Source: Sphingopyxis jiangsuensis | GTDB lineage: Bacteria > Pseudomonadota > Alphaproteobacteria > Sphingomonadales > Sphingomonadaceae | Direction: 5' to 3' | Assembly: GCF_016734905.1 (NCBI RefSeq) | Contig: NZ_JAERPO010000002.1 | Coordinates: 327,425 to 391,424 of the forward strand | DNA length: 64,000 nucleotides | Shown: positions 17,392 to 27,265 of the stretch, one piece after another | Numbering within the stretch: position 1 is the stretch's first letter | Layout of the letters: the number at the start of each line of letters is the position of its first letter | The notes under the pieces: model-generated | What the model was told of the DNA's origin: nothing | Database searches by the model: none | The model's input: the letters and a program-made list of their open reading frames with translations, nothing else | Program-made: the position numbers and the translations under genes

Positions 17392-17433
17392 TTGCGAACC
17401 AGTCGCAACTTTCTTGTTGCGAATCGGTCGCAC
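17392..17433. promoter_or_regulatory. Tandem Fur-type dyads upstream of bfd-bfr
   Basis: Two similar 17-bp dyads stand 25 bp apart. TTGCGAACCAGTCGCAA (17392-17408) has perfect 6-bp arms, and TTGCGAATCGGTCGCAC (17417-17433) has arms matching at five of six positions. Alphaproteobacterial Fur sites follow a TTGCRAAT-N-ATTYGCAA style. The location 36 bp before an iron-sulfur ferredoxin that serves bacterioferritin fits iron control. It also lies in the promoter region of divergent purS. Confidence 0.55.
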
Positions 17434-17469
17434 TAGCCGTAAAGAGGAGTTGCTGAGAAGGATTCGCAC

Positions 17470-17643
17470 ATGGTCGTCTGTGTCTGCAACGCAATAAAGG
17501 AAAGCCAGCTGCGCGATGTCGCGCGGAGCGGCCAGTTGCGCTGCGCGAAGGCGGCCTACGCGCAAATGGGTCGCAAACCCAAATGCGGACAGTGCCTGAA
17601 TTTCGCTCGCAATATCATCAGCGACGTCGCCGCGACCGCCTGA
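17470..17643 (+). CDS. bfd: Bacterioferritin-associated ferredoxin
   Basis: This 57-residue BFD-like [2Fe-2S] protein has the four cysteine ligands C4, C6, C39 and C42 in the order CVC...KCGQC. Bfd docks on bacterioferritin and delivers electrons that release stored iron. It has a good ribosome site (AGAGGAG, slightly distant) and is followed 101 bp later by bacterioferritin, its partner. The two tandem Fur-like dyads lie directly upstream. Confidence 0.93.
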   Translation: MVVCVCNAIKESQLRDVARSGQLRCAKAAYAQMGRKPKCGQCLNFARNIISDVAATA

Positions 17644-17744
17644 TTTTTCTAGGAAAACCGTCACTTTCACCCTTGGCCTGACGGGTCCGGGAGGCGTATA
17701 ATGCGCCTATTATCCCATCCCCGGACACAGAACAGGACAAGACA

Positions 17745-18227
17745 ATGAAGGGCGACGAAAAGGTCATCGATTTCCTCAACGAGGCGCTCAAGAACGAATT
17801 GACCGCGATCAACCAATATTGGCTGCATTACCGCATGCTCGACAATTGGGGCATCGCGCGGCTCGCGCATTTCGAGCGCGAGGAATCGATCGACGAGATG
17901 AAGCATGCCGACAAGCTGGCGGATCGCATCCTCTTCCTCGGCGGCCTCCCCAATTTCCAGTTGCTCGGGCGGCTGCGCGTCGGAGAGACGGTTGAGGAGA
18001 TTCTGAAGGCCGACCTCGCGCTCGAGGAAGAGGCCATCCCGCTGCTCAAGGATGCGATCGCGCATTGCGAGGGGGTGCGCGACTATGTGAGCCGCGACCT
18101 GTTCACGGACATCCTCGAGAGCGAGGAGCATCATGTCGACGAGCTCGAAAAGCAGTTCGACCTTATCGAACGCATGGGCATCGAAAATTATATCCAGCTC
18201 CAGTCGAAACCGGTGAGCGACGACTGA
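17745..18227 (+). CDS. bfr: Bacterioferritin
   Basis: This 160-residue four-helix ferritin-like protein has all the ferroxidase ligands at the family's usual positions: E18, E51, H54, E94, E127 and H130. M52 is the haem-binding methionine. It forms the 24-subunit iron-storage shell in the cytoplasm. Bfd is encoded just upstream. It is followed by paired hairpins and a terminator. Confidence 0.97.
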   Translation: MKGDEKVIDFLNEALKNELTAINQYWLHYRMLDNWGIARLAHFEREESIDEMKHADKLADRILFLGGLPNFQLLGRLRVGETVEEILKADLALEEEAIPLLKDAIAHCEGVRDYVSRDLFTDILESEEHHVDELEKQFDLIERMGIENYIQLQSKPVSDD

Positions 18228-18236
18228 GAATTAGAA

Positions 18237-18338
18237 CGTCGCCCCCGCGAAAGCGGGGGCCGTCATCAGCCTTTTCCGGGATCGCTACCCTGCATCGTGA
18301 CGCAAACCGAGAGCGGCCCCCACTTTCGCGGGGCGACG
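18237..18338. repeat. Paired inverted hairpins (REPIN-like element)
   Basis: A hairpin GCCCCCGC-GAAA-GCGGGGGC (18241-18260) preceded by CGTC is repeated in inverted orientation at 18315-18338 (GGCCCCCACTTTCGCGGGGC followed by GACG). Two head-to-head copies about 55 bp apart are the layout of a REPIN/BIME. It sits in a non-coding gap behind bfr. Confidence 0.65.
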
Positions 18339-18366
18339 AAAGCGTGCAAAACCCAGGCTTTCCCAG

Positions 18367-18390
18367 GGCGCCTTCGGGCGCCATTCTTTT
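18367..18390 (+). terminator. Rho-independent terminator (bfr side)
   Basis: A perfect GGCGCC-TTCG-GGCGCC stem with a stable TTCG loop is followed by ATTCTTTT. It follows the bfr gene and the paired hairpins and probably ends that transcript. Confidence 0.6.
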
Positions 18391-18400
18391 CCCTTGTATT

Positions 18401-18421
18401 TGCGATTAATTCTCATTAGCA
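18401..18421. promoter_or_regulatory. Possible Fur box
   Basis: TGCGATTAATTCTCATTAGCA resembles the classic GATAATNATTCTCATT Fur-box pattern and has partly palindromic ends (TGC...GCA). It lies about 115 bp before the small gene at 18536 and after the bfr terminator. Strength is uncertain. Confidence 0.4.
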
Positions 18422-18535
18422 CAATCGAGCAGTCCCCTCCTGCCGGCCGCTGCAACTTTCAGCTGCACCCATGCGGCCGGCATCTTTCTCGGCCTGGAAG
18501 CCGAGTGACGGGCTGCGACGGGAGACACCAGCCGC

Positions 18536-18955
18536 ATGCCAATCCGCGATACCTTGCGCCGCCTGACCGAACAGCCGCTGCTACGCGCGCTTCCCGTCGA
18601 TGCCGCGCAGGTGGTGCTTGCGCTGCGCTATTGCATCCTCTGTCGTCGCGGTGGGCGAGATCCGATGCCCGAGCTTGAGCGCCGCTGGGGCAAAATCCTC
18701 GCCGCGCGGCGCTTCCGCCTCGTCGTCGAGGCGATCGGCCATGTCTGGCCGGACCCCTTTGCCGTCGCGCCGCCCTGCTGTCCGCACCTGAGCTTCGACG
18801 AAGCGCTGCTCGCTTCGGTAACGGTCGCGGCGGCGCACCAGGATCGCGCGCATTTCGACTGGCTGACAAACGAAATGCTGGGATGCGATGCGCGCGAAAT
18901 GCTGTTCGTCGCGCTCGGCAATTTCGTGCGGGCAAAGGCGCCGGGGCGGGTTTAG
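18536..18955 (+). CDS. Conserved-looking hypothetical protein (possibly iron-regulated)
   Basis: This 139-residue protein is mostly helical, with no signal peptide or membrane helix. It has several cysteines: CILCRR near residue 40 and PPCCPHLSFDEALL near 80. An acidic/aromatic C-terminal half reads AHQDRAHFDWLTNEMLGCDAREML. I do not recognise a named family. Position next to bfr and behind a Fur-like box suggests a link to iron, and the cysteine pairs could bind metal, but both points are inference. Its last bases overlap the end of the truncated VOC gene on the other strand. Confidence 0.65.
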   Translation: MPIRDTLRRLTEQPLLRALPVDAAQVVLALRYCILCRRGGRDPMPELERRWGKILAARRFRLVVEAIGHVWPDPFAVAPPCCPHLSFDEALLASVTVAAAHQDRAHFDWLTNEMLGCDAREMLFVALGNFVRAKAPGRV

Positions 18956-19089
18956 CACCGACGGGGTGCGATCAAATCCCACTTGTCGTCGGTGGCAAGC
19001 GTGAAGCCGAGCTTTCCAACGCAGAAGGCGATGGCCTCGTCATAATCGCGCACGACGAGCGCGACATGCGCAAGCGACCGACGCGTCAT
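18952..19089 (-). pseudogene. Truncated VOC (glyoxalase-like) protein
   Basis: Only 45 codons remain, starting in an ATGA overlap with the ccmB stop: RRSLAHVALVVRDYDEAIAFCVGKLGFTL is the first beta-alpha-beta unit of a vicinal-oxygen-chelate domain. The frame then ends after DLIAPRRC, whereas intact VOC proteins are about 130 residues. The rest has been lost, and the 3' end abuts the oppositely oriented gene ending at 18955. It is unlikely to be functional. Confidence 0.7.
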
Positions 19090-19733
19090 TCGCGCAGCCC
19101 CCGCAGCGCCGCGCCCGCCGCAAAGGGGCCGATAACCGTCAACAGCAGACTCGCCGCGCCGAGCAGCTTCACCGCGCCGCGCCCCGACGGGTCGAGCATT
19201 CCTGCACCAAAGATCAGCAGCGGCACCGCGAGCGGCAACACGAGCAATCCGCCGATCGCGCTCCCGCCCTTGAGGTTTGCCGTGAGCGCCGCGCTCAAAA
19301 CGGCAAGCGATGCGAGCGCGGGGATGGCGATTGCAAGACCGGTCGCCAGCATTTCGACACGCGCGGCGTCTTGCGCGAGCAATGCCGCCGCCGGAAGCAG
19401 CGCGACGAGCAGCGGCAAGCCAAACCCGAACGCGTGTGCGGCGATCTTGACCGCCGCGACCACCTCGTCGGCAAAGCCGCGCACGGCAAGCTGGTCGAGC
19501 ACGCCCGTTTCCTTGTCGGGTCGCACCAGCCGGTCGATCGGCAGCAGCGCCGCAAGCAGCGCCGCGACCCAGACCATCCCGCCGCCCGTCCGCGACAGCA
19601 GCGGCGCGTCGGGGCCGACCGCAAAGGGAAAGGCGGTGGCGACGAGCAGGAAGAAGACAATGGGCAGCCATAGCGCCCCGCTGCCCCACGCGCGGCGCAG
19701 GTCGCGCCAGAAAAGCGCGATAAGCGCCGTCAC
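19086..19733 (-). CDS. ccmB: Haem exporter protein CcmB
   Basis: This 215-residue inner-membrane protein has six hydrophobic segments and the CcmB signatures FWRDLRRAW, LPIDRLVRPDKETGVLDQLAVRG and PLAVPLLIFGAGML. It is the permease subunit of the CcmABCD system for cytochrome c maturation. It starts at a GTG in a GTGA overlap with ccmA. ccmC, ccmD and the rest of the pathway are not adjacent; a truncated VOC gene follows instead. Confidence 0.92.
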   Translation of the reverse strand: MTALIALFWRDLRRAWGSGALWLPIVFFLLVATAFPFAVGPDAPLLSRTGGGMVWVAALLAALLPIDRLVRPDKETGVLDQLAVRGFADEVVAAVKIAAHAFGFGLPLLVALLPAAALLAQDAARVEMLATGLAIAIPALASLAVLSAALTANLKGGSAIGGLLVLPLAVPLLIFGAGMLDPSGRGAVKLLGAASLLLTVIGPFAAGAALRGLRE

Positions 19734-20323
19734 GCCAACGCCCCGATATCGAGCTCGGCCAATTCCGCTATGTCCAGCGCAAAATGGGAGGCCAGCAGCA
19801 CCGCACCGCCGTTGCCGCGATGCTTGGCAATCGCCGCGACCAGCCGCGCCTTCGCCGCTTCGTCCATACCATTTGCAGGCTCGTCGAGCAGCCAGATCGG
19901 CGCGCCGCTCGCGATGACGCGCGCCATCGCGGCGCGCTTTCGCTGGCCCGTCGAGAGCATCGCCACCGGAACCTCGGCGAGCGGTGCCAGTCCCATCGCG
20001 CCCATCGCTTCTGTGACGCGGGGGCCATCGATCGTGTCGATGCGCGCCCAGAAATCGAGCGCACGGCGCAGCGGCAGTTCGGGGTCGAGCGCCGCGCCCT
20101 CGTCGATCAAGGCGATGCGCTCGCGGCGTTCGACCGTCCCTGCCGCCGCGCGCAGCAATCCCGCCGCGAGCCGGATCAGGCTCGACTTGCCCGCGCCATT
20201 GGGGCCGCGCAGCCACAGCGCGCCGCCGCGCGCCAGCGCGAGCGAGACCCCCTCGAACACCAGCCGGTCGCCGCGCACGCACGCCACACAATCGAGCCGC
20301 AGCAACAGGTCGGCTTCGCTCAC
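19730..20323 (-). CDS. ccmA: Haem exporter ATP-binding protein CcmA
   Basis: This 197-residue ABC ATPase has Walker A GPNGAGKSS, signature LSTGQRKR, Walker B IWLLDEP and the switch His in LASHFALD. The short length and the LSTGQRKR signature are CcmA-typical. It drives the CcmB/C haem-handling complex. Its GTG start at 20323 overlaps the stop of the upstream metallopeptidase gene, and its stop overlaps ccmB, so the three are translationally coupled. Confidence 0.92.
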   Translation of the reverse strand: MSEADLLLRLDCVACVRGDRLVFEGVSLALARGGALWLRGPNGAGKSSLIRLAAGLLRAAAGTVERRERIALIDEGAALDPELPLRRALDFWARIDTIDGPRVTEAMGAMGLAPLAEVPVAMLSTGQRKRAAMARVIASGAPIWLLDEPANGMDEAAKARLVAAIAKHRGNGGAVLLASHFALDIAELAELDIGALA

Positions 20324-20739
20324 GCCATATCCTCTAGCGCGTGCATATCGTCGTCGGAAAAGCCGAAATGGTGGCCGATCTCGTGGATCAGTACGTGGCG
20401 CACCAGCCAGTCGAGCCGCTCTCCGCCCTCGATCCATTCGACGAGTATCGGGATGCGATAGAGCGTCACGCGGTCGGGCATGCCGCCGCTCGCGTCGATG
20501 CTGCGTTCGGTGAGCGGGCGACCTTCATAAAGACCGGTGAGGTCATAGGGATGTTCGATCCCAAGCGAGGCAAGTATCTCGTCGTCGGCGAATTCCTCGA
20601 CCGAAATCACGAGCCCGCGAATGTGCGGCGCAAAGACGTCGGGGAGCGTCGCGAGCGCCGCCTCGGCCATCGCGAACAGCGCGTCGGCGTCGGGCGCTGC
20701 GCCGGTCCAGCCGGCAGGAAGGGCAGACTTGTCGCTCAT
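20320..20739 (-). CDS. Metallopeptidase family protein (DUF1025-type zincin)
   Basis: This 139-residue cytosolic protein ends with the zinc-protease motif HEIGHHFGFSDDDM (HExxH with a downstream acidic residue) preceded by LVRHVLIHE. The segment YDLTGLYEGRPLTERS and the late position of HExxH match the small zincin-like metallopeptidase family often found beside ccmA in sphingomonads. Its proteolytic substrate is unknown. ATG 20739 gives the family length. It is coupled to ccmA. Confidence 0.85.
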   Translation of the reverse strand: MSDKSALPAGWTGAAPDADALFAMAEAALATLPDVFAPHIRGLVISVEEFADDEILASLGIEHPYDLTGLYEGRPLTERSIDASGGMPDRVTLYRIPILVEWIEGGERLDWLVRHVLIHEIGHHFGFSDDDMHALEDMA

Positions 20740-20791
20740 CGCGCCCTTCCTTATGGCGGGCGTAACGGCTTGACCAGCGGGAGAAACGAAG

Positions 20792-21079
20792 ATGGTCCAG
20801 AAACTCGACGATGCGGCGCGCGCCGCGCTGCTCAATCGCTTTCCCGACTGGACGCACGAGCCGGAGCGCGACGCGATCGTGCGCCGCTTCCAGTTCGCCG
20901 ATTTCGCGCAAGCGTTCGGCTTCATGGCGAGCGTCGCGATCATTGCCGAAAAGATGGACCATCATCCCGAATGGTCAAACGTCTATAACCGCGTCGACGT
21001 CCTTCTGACGACGCACGACGCGAACGGCCTGTCCGAACGCGACGCCCGGCTGGCGGAGGCGATCGAAGGGCTGCTCTGA
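20792..21079 (+). CDS. phhB: Pterin-4a-carbinolamine dehydratase
   Basis: This 95-residue protein has the PCD signature [32 protein letters not shown], with the catalytic His pair. It dehydrates 4a-hydroxytetrahydropterin to regenerate the pterin cofactor for aromatic hydroxylation; in many bacteria PCD-like proteins also serve folate or molybdopterin metabolism. No phenylalanine hydroxylase gene is nearby. It is divergent from the metallopeptidase gene. Confidence 0.93.
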   Translation: MVQKLDDAARAALLNRFPDWTHEPERDAIVRRFQFADFAQAFGFMASVAIIAEKMDHHPEWSNVYNRVDVLLTTHDANGLSERDARLAEAIEGLL

Positions 21080-21099
21080 CGCACTTCTTCGCGCAGGAT

Positions 21100-22035
21100 C
21101 TAACGCGCGAACAGCCTTTTCAGCCAAGCATCGACGGCTCCCGTCGGCGCATAGCCGGGGTCGCCGAGGCTGCGGTTGATCTCGGCATGGCCTTTCAACC
21201 CCTCGCCGGGGAAGCTGCCATGCTCGACGCGCGAACCGCCCTTTTCGAGCGCAGCCCCCAATGCCTTCGCCTGCCGCACGCCGTCGGGCCGCTGGACATA
21301 CAGGAGCAGGAACGCGGGCGCATTTGGCGCGACTGCCTGCGTGGTCGGCGACAGCGCCTTTTGCCGCACCGGATCGGTCCCGAACGCCTGCGCATATGTC
21401 TTCTGCATGATCGGCGGCCCATCGCTCATCTGCGCGGGCACGTCATAGGCGGCGCCGTCGATCGGGATCACCCCCGCGATGTCGGCGAAGGACAGTCCCG
21501 CGCCTTTCAGATAGCGTTCGTCGGTGCCGACCAGCGCGACGAGATGCGCGCCCGCGCTGTGCCCCATCAGCACGATGCGCCGCCGGTCGATGCCGAGCGC
21601 CGCCGCCCGGTCGACGAGCGCGCGCACCGCGCCCGCGACGTCGGCGGCCTGCTGCTCGACTTTCGCCGCAGGGACGAGGCGATAGTTGATCGACGCAAAG
21701 GCATAGCCCTGCCCGGGATAATGCACCGCCTTGAACCGGCCCGTCGCATTGTCCTTGTCGCCGCGCTTCCAGCCGCCGCCGTGAACAAAGACGATCAGCG
21801 GCGCCGGTCCCTTTGCGCCCTTGGCGCGCCAGATATCGAGCGCCTGCAGCGGGTCGGCGCCATAGGATATCGTCTCGCTTCCCGGAACCTTGGGCGCGTT
21901 GTCGGCCCCCATCCGCTCCATGATCCGGTCGCGCAGCCGCTCGCGGCCGTCGGCAAAGGGAGCCGGCACGGCGATGCTCGCCACGGCAAAGGCCGTGACG
22001 GCGACAAATCCGACGAACGGGCGCGGGCAGCGCAT
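21100..22035 (-). CDS. Secreted alpha/beta hydrolase (carboxylesterase type)
   Basis: This 311-residue protein has an N-terminal signal peptide (to about residue 28, VPAPFADG). Its alpha/beta-hydrolase core has the oxyanion motif HGGGW and nucleophile elbow GHSAGAH, followed by candidate Asp and His ([10 protein letters not shown]). The family includes BD-FAE-type esterases. ATG 22035 is preferred over 22041 because GGAAAGGA lies at proper distance from it. The substrate is unknown; export to the periplasm is likely. Confidence 0.85.
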   Translation of the reverse strand: MRCPRPFVGFVAVTAFAVASIAVPAPFADGRERLRDRIMERMGADNAPKVPGSETISYGADPLQALDIWRAKGAKGPAPLIVFVHGGGWKRGDKDNATGRFKAVHYPGQGYAFASINYRLVPAAKVEQQAADVAGAVRALVDRAAALGIDRRRIVLMGHSAGAHLVALVGTDERYLKGAGLSFADIAGVIPIDGAAYDVPAQMSDGPPIMQKTYAQAFGTDPVRQKALSPTTQAVAPNAPAFLLLYVQRPDGVRQAKALGAALEKGGSRVEHGSFPGEGLKGHAEINRSLGDPGYAPTGAVDAWLKRLFAR

Positions 22036-22213
22036 GGGCATTCCTTTCCAGGACGAAAGCGTCGCCCCGACGGGGACGCGAGAAAAACAATCCTCCCGAA
22101 GAGAATATCTGCGCGGCAAATGTCGCATTTTCATGCCAGCCGCGCTTGCCTCTGCGGCCAAATCCGCTAAGGCCGCGCGGGCTCTTGCGGGCCGCACACA
22201 GCAGGACAGCAAC

Positions 22214-23503
<1,290 letters not shown>

Positions 23504-23552
23504 GGCGCGGGCGGCCCTTCCGTTTTGGCGTCCCCCGTGGCACCAAGACGGC

Positions 23553-24143
23553 ATGACCCGCCACATCCTCGTCTTCTACGGAAGCTACCGCCGCGACCGA
23601 CAGGGCATCGCGCTTGCCCGTTGGCTCGTCGACGCCATCGCCGCGCGCGGCGACAGCGCCGAGTTGATCGATGCCAAGACCGTCGATCTTCCGATGCTCG
23701 ACCGCATGTACAAGGAATATCCGAAGGGCGAGGCGCCCGCCGCAATGGAAGAGCTGGCGGGCAAGATCCGCGCCGCCGACGGTTTCCTGTTCGTCACCGG
23801 CGAATATAATTGGGGGCCGCAGCCGGGGCTCAAGAACCTGACCGACCATTTCCTCGAGGAGTGGTTCTGGCGTCCCGCGGCGATCGCCTGTTACTCGGCG
23901 GGTCCGCAAGCCGGCGTACGCGCAATGATGGGCTGGCGCGACATATTGGGCGAGATGGGGATGGCGGTGATCTCCTCGATCCTCCCCGTCGCGCGTATCG
24001 GCCATGCCTTCGATGCCGACGGACAGCCAACGGGCGACGACGGCGCGCGGTTGCAGAAGTCCTTTCCCCGTTTTGCCGACGACCTCAACTGGTGGATCGA
24101 CGCGGCGAAGGCGCAGCGGGCCAGGCAAGCGCCGCCCTACTAG
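23553..24143 (+). CDS. NAD(P)H-dependent FMN reductase family protein
   Basis: This 196-residue flavodoxin-like protein has the FMN phosphate loop FYGSYRRDRQG and the family segment GFLFVTGEYNWGPQPGLKNLTDHF (normally EYN.S.P..LKN..D). It probably reduces FMN, quinones or azo compounds using NAD(P)H. The usual SIP of the EYN motif is GPQ here, so substrate handling may differ. It follows purA by 49 bp. Confidence 0.88.
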   Translation: MTRHILVFYGSYRRDRQGIALARWLVDAIAARGDSAELIDAKTVDLPMLDRMYKEYPKGEAPAAMEELAGKIRAADGFLFVTGEYNWGPQPGLKNLTDHFLEEWFWRPAAIACYSAGPQAGVRAMMGWRDILGEMGMAVISSILPVARIGHAFDADGQPTGDDGARLQKSFPRFADDLNWWIDAAKAQRARQAPPY

Positions 24144-24147
24144 CCTG

Positions 24148-24245
24148 CGTCATCGCGAGGAGCCGGAGGCGACGCGGCGATCTCCAGCTATCAGCTTTGC
24201 GCAAGTCCGGTGGCTGGAGATTGCTTCGCTTCGCTCGCGATGACG
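24148..24245. repeat. Intergenic long inverted repeat
   Basis: CGTCATCGCGAG at 24148 is the inverse of CTCGCGATGACG at 24234-24245, and the inner segments CGATCTCCAGC and GCTGGAGATTGC also pair. The result is one long interrupted hairpin in the 110-bp gap between convergent genes. It may act as a two-way terminator. Its core differs from the CATCCCGGC hairpins elsewhere in the window. Confidence 0.65.
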
Positions 24246-24253
24246 ACAAACGC

Positions 24254-25567
24254 TTAACCCGATTTGAGCTCGGCCTTGAGCCGCAGGCTTGCGCGCCAGA
24301 AGAAGAAGGCGGGAATCAGCCCCAGCCACGCTGCGCCATATAGCACCCAGCGTACGCTCTCTTCGCCCGCGACGGGTGCGAAGAGGTCGGAGAGGGCGCC
24401 GAAAAGGAAGGGTCCGAGGCCGAGGCCAATCAAATTCTGGCCGAACAGCATGATCGACGCCGCGACGGCGCGCGCGCGCGGCTGAACCAACCCCTGCACG
24501 CAGCCATAGGCAGGACCATAATAGGCGGCGTTGAAGATTGTCGGCACGACGAGCAAAGCCACTGCGATCCGCCAATCCTCCATATAATAACCCAGAAACA
24601 GCAATGGCGCCGCCACCGCCATCCCGTAAGCGGGGAACGTCAGGATATGGCGCTTGTCGCGCTTGCCGAGGACATCGGCCGCCTTCCCGCCGAGCCAGGT
24701 CCCCACCGCGCCCGCAAGCCCCAGCACGACTGCCATCGACAGCCCAGCCTCGGTCGTCGACAGGCCGTGGCTGCGGATAAAGAAGCTGATTGTCCACAGC
24801 GCCTTGCCATAGCCCAGAAAGGCCGTGACCGACGCTGCGATGAGAATATAGACGAAGGCGCGCGAGCCGAAAATTTCCGCAAGCGCCTTTTTCGTCGACA
24901 AGGGGGCGGGCTTGGTCGCTTCCGCGGCATCGAGCGGGCGGTGGTGGCGCGGCTCGCGCATGAAAAAGAGCACCGCGAGCGCGAGCAGCAGCCCCGGCGC
25001 GCCAACGAGCATCAGCGCGATCCGCCAGCCATACAGATCGTTTACGACGCCCCCGATGATAAGCCCGAGCAGCGATCCCACCGGTACGCCCAACCCGTAA
25101 AAGGCGATCGCCGACGAACGCTTCTCCGCCGGTACGCAGTCGGTGATCAGCGAATGGGCGGCGGGCGTGCAGCCCGCTTCCCCCACCCCCACGCCGATGC
25201 GTGCCAGCAGGAGCTGGACGAAATTCTGCGCAAGCCCGCACACCGCCGTCATCGCCGACCAGACGGCGACGGCCAAGGCGATGAGCCGAACGCGGTTGGT
25301 GCCCTCCTTGTCGGCATAGCGCGCGATGGGAATGCCAAGCAGCGCATAGAAAACTGCAAAGGCCGGGCCCGCGAGCAATCCCAGTTGCGTATCGCTGAGC
25401 CCGAGCTCGCCCTTTATCGGCTCGGCAAGGATGTTGACGATCTGCCGGTCGAGGAAATTGAATATATAGACGATCAGCAGGATCCACAGCGTCGTGCGGA
25501 CATTGGCGGACGCGGCATCGCCGCTCGGCGCCGCAGCGCCCGGCGCAAGGGCGGCTTTTTCGGTCAT
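24254..25567 (-). CDS. MFS transporter (spinster-like)
   Basis: This 437-residue protein has 12 probable membrane helices. The MFS features include FNFLDRQIVNILAEPIKGELGLSDTQLGLLAG in the first helices, RYADKEGTNR in the A-loop region and GVGVGEAGCTPAAHSLI in helix 5. This type is common in sphingomonads beside catabolic genes, but here the neighbours are an amidase and a reductase. Substrate unknown. The start at 25567 removes a non-conserved upstream extension. Confidence 0.92.
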   Translation of the reverse strand: MTEKAALAPGAAAPSGDAASANVRTTLWILLIVYIFNFLDRQIVNILAEPIKGELGLSDTQLGLLAGPAFAVFYALLGIPIARYADKEGTNRVRLIALAVAVWSAMTAVCGLAQNFVQLLLARIGVGVGEAGCTPAAHSLITDCVPAEKRSSAIAFYGLGVPVGSLLGLIIGGVVNDLYGWRIALMLVGAPGLLLALAVLFFMREPRHHRPLDAAEATKPAPLSTKKALAEIFGSRAFVYILIAASVTAFLGYGKALWTISFFIRSHGLSTTEAGLSMAVVLGLAGAVGTWLGGKAADVLGKRDKRHILTFPAYGMAVAAPLLFLGYYMEDWRIAVALLVVPTIFNAAYYGPAYGCVQGLVQPRARAVAASIMLFGQNLIGLGLGPFLFGALSDLFAPVAGEESVRWVLYGAAWLGLIPAFFFWRASLRLKAELKSG

Positions 25568-25678
25568 CGCATTCTCCCGCGACGATGGGTGCAGACGGCA
25601 AGGGCGCGAGTCAACGCCGCATCGACGGTCCGAAAATGGCGACTTGCAATTGCCGCTACGGCTGGCAGCTTGTGGGCC

Positions 25679-27253
25679 ATGCAAAAATTTTCGCTGCTCG
25701 CCGCCTCCGCGCTCTTCCTCATCGCTCCGGCGATGGCGTTACCGCCGCCGCTGCCCGAAGTCGCAGGCAAGGACGCCGCAACCTTGCAGGCGGAGATGAG
25801 CGAGGGGCGGATCAATAGCGACGTTGCGACCGCCGCCTATCTCGAGCGTATCCGCAGGGTCGACGATGCGGGTCCGACGCTCAACGCGGTCATCGCGACA
25901 TTTCCCGACGCGACGGTCGAGGCACACCGGCTCGACCGCGAGCGCGCCGCGGGCGCGATCCGCGGCCCGCTTCACGGCATTCCCATCCTGCTCAAGGACA
26001 ATATCGAAGCAAAGGGTCCGGTCCCGACGACCGCGGGCTCGCTCGCGCTCAAGGACAATGTCACGGGCCGCGACGCCCCGCTCGTCGCGCGGATGCGCGA
26101 GGCGGGGGCAGTCATCCTCGGCAAGACCAACCTCAGCGAATGGGCGAATATCCGCTCGAACGATTCGACGAGCGGGTGGAGCGCGGTCGGCGGGCTCACG
26201 CGGAACCCGCATGCACTCGACCGCAACGCTTGCGGTTCGTCCTCGGGAAGCGGCGCCGCGGTGGCCGCGGGCCTCGCGCCCGTCGCGATCGGCACCGAAA
26301 CCGACGGATCGATCACCTGCCCCGCCGGCGTCAACGGCATCGTCGGCTTCAAGCCGACGGTCGGCCTCGTCAGCCGCACCCATATCGTGCCGATCAGCCA
26401 CAGCCAGGACACTGCCGGCCCGATGGCGCTCACGGTGCGCGACGCCGCCGCGGTTTTGACGGCCATCGCGGGCAGCGACCCCGCCGACCCCGCGACCGCC
26501 GAGGGCGATGCGCGCAAGACCGACTATGTCGCCGCGCTCGCCGACCGCGCGCTGTCGGGCAAGCGCATCGGCGTGCTGCGCGACCGGATCGGCGGCCGCG
26601 CCGACATTGCCACGCTGTTCGACGCAGCGCTGCGCGACATGGAGGCGGCGGGGGCGACGATCGTTGAAATCGCCGACAGCAAGTCGGGGCTTGAGGAACT
26701 GGGCGATGCCGAGTTCGAGATATTGATGACCGAGCTCAAGGCCGACATGGCCGCCTATCTCGCCTCGCTCCCCAACCCCGAGGGACCGAAGACGCTCGCC
26801 GACTTGATCGCCTTCAACAAGGCGCATCCGGAGGAATTGCGCTGGTTCGACCAGTCACTGTTCGAACTTGCCGAGAGCAAGGGCAGCCTCGACAGCGCGG
26901 CCTATAGGGAGGCGAAGGCGAAGGCGGCGCGGCTGGCCGGGCCGGACGGCATCGACCGCTTGCTCGCGGCGCACCGCGTCGACCTGCTCGTCGGCGTGAC
27001 CAATGGTCCAGCATGGACCACCGACCTCGTCAACGGCGACCATTATACGGGGCCGAGCGCGAGCCAGTTGCCCGCCGTCGCGGGCTATCCGCATCTGACG
27101 GTGCCGATGGGTGCGATCGAGGGGCTTCCCGTCGGCGTTTCCTTCATCGGCGGCAAGTGGAAAGATGCCGAGGTTCTGGCGGCGGGCTTTGCCTATGAGC
27201 AGGTGAGCCGCAAGCGTGTCGCGCCGACCTATCGCGCGGCGATTACGCCCTGA
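25679..27253 (+). CDS. Secreted amidase (amidase signature family)
   Basis: This 524-residue protein has a signal peptide (ending near AMALPPP). It has the amidase signature with the Ser-cisSer-Lys triad: the lysine in GIPILLKDNIE, the serines in CGSSSGSGAAVAAGLAPVAIGTETDGS, and CPAGVNGIVGFKPTVGL. It hydrolyses an amide bond, probably in the periplasm; candidates include peptide amides or aryl amides. A long in-frame extension to 24647 is not coding, because the signal peptide begins at 25679. It is divergent from the MFS transporter, and uptake of the product is possible. Confidence 0.92.
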   Translation: MQKFSLLAASALFLIAPAMALPPPLPEVAGKDAATLQAEMSEGRINSDVATAAYLERIRRVDDAGPTLNAVIATFPDATVEAHRLDRERAAGAIRGPLHGIPILLKDNIEAKGPVPTTAGSLALKDNVTGRDAPLVARMREAGAVILGKTNLSEWANIRSNDSTSGWSAVGGLTRNPHALDRNACGSSSGSGAAVAAGLAPVAIGTETDGSITCPAGVNGIVGFKPTVGLVSRTHIVPISHSQDTAGPMALTVRDAAAVLTAIAGSDPADPATAEGDARKTDYVAALADRALSGKRIGVLRDRIGGRADIATLFDAALRDMEAAGATIVEIADSKSGLEELGDAEFEILMTELKADMAAYLASLPNPEGPKTLADLIAFNKAHPEELRWFDQSLFELAESKGSLDSAAYREAKAKAARLAGPDGIDRLLAAHRVDLLVGVTNGPAWTTDLVNGDHYTGPSASQLPAVAGYPHLTVPMGAIEGLPVGVSFIGGKWKDAEVLAAGFAYEQVSRKRVAPTYRAAITP

Positions 27254-27265
27254 TCGACGCTGCGC

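Noticed and set aside
24647..25678. N-terminal extension of the amidase frame
   Set aside because: Lies antisense to the MFS transporter, and a signal peptide begins at 25679.
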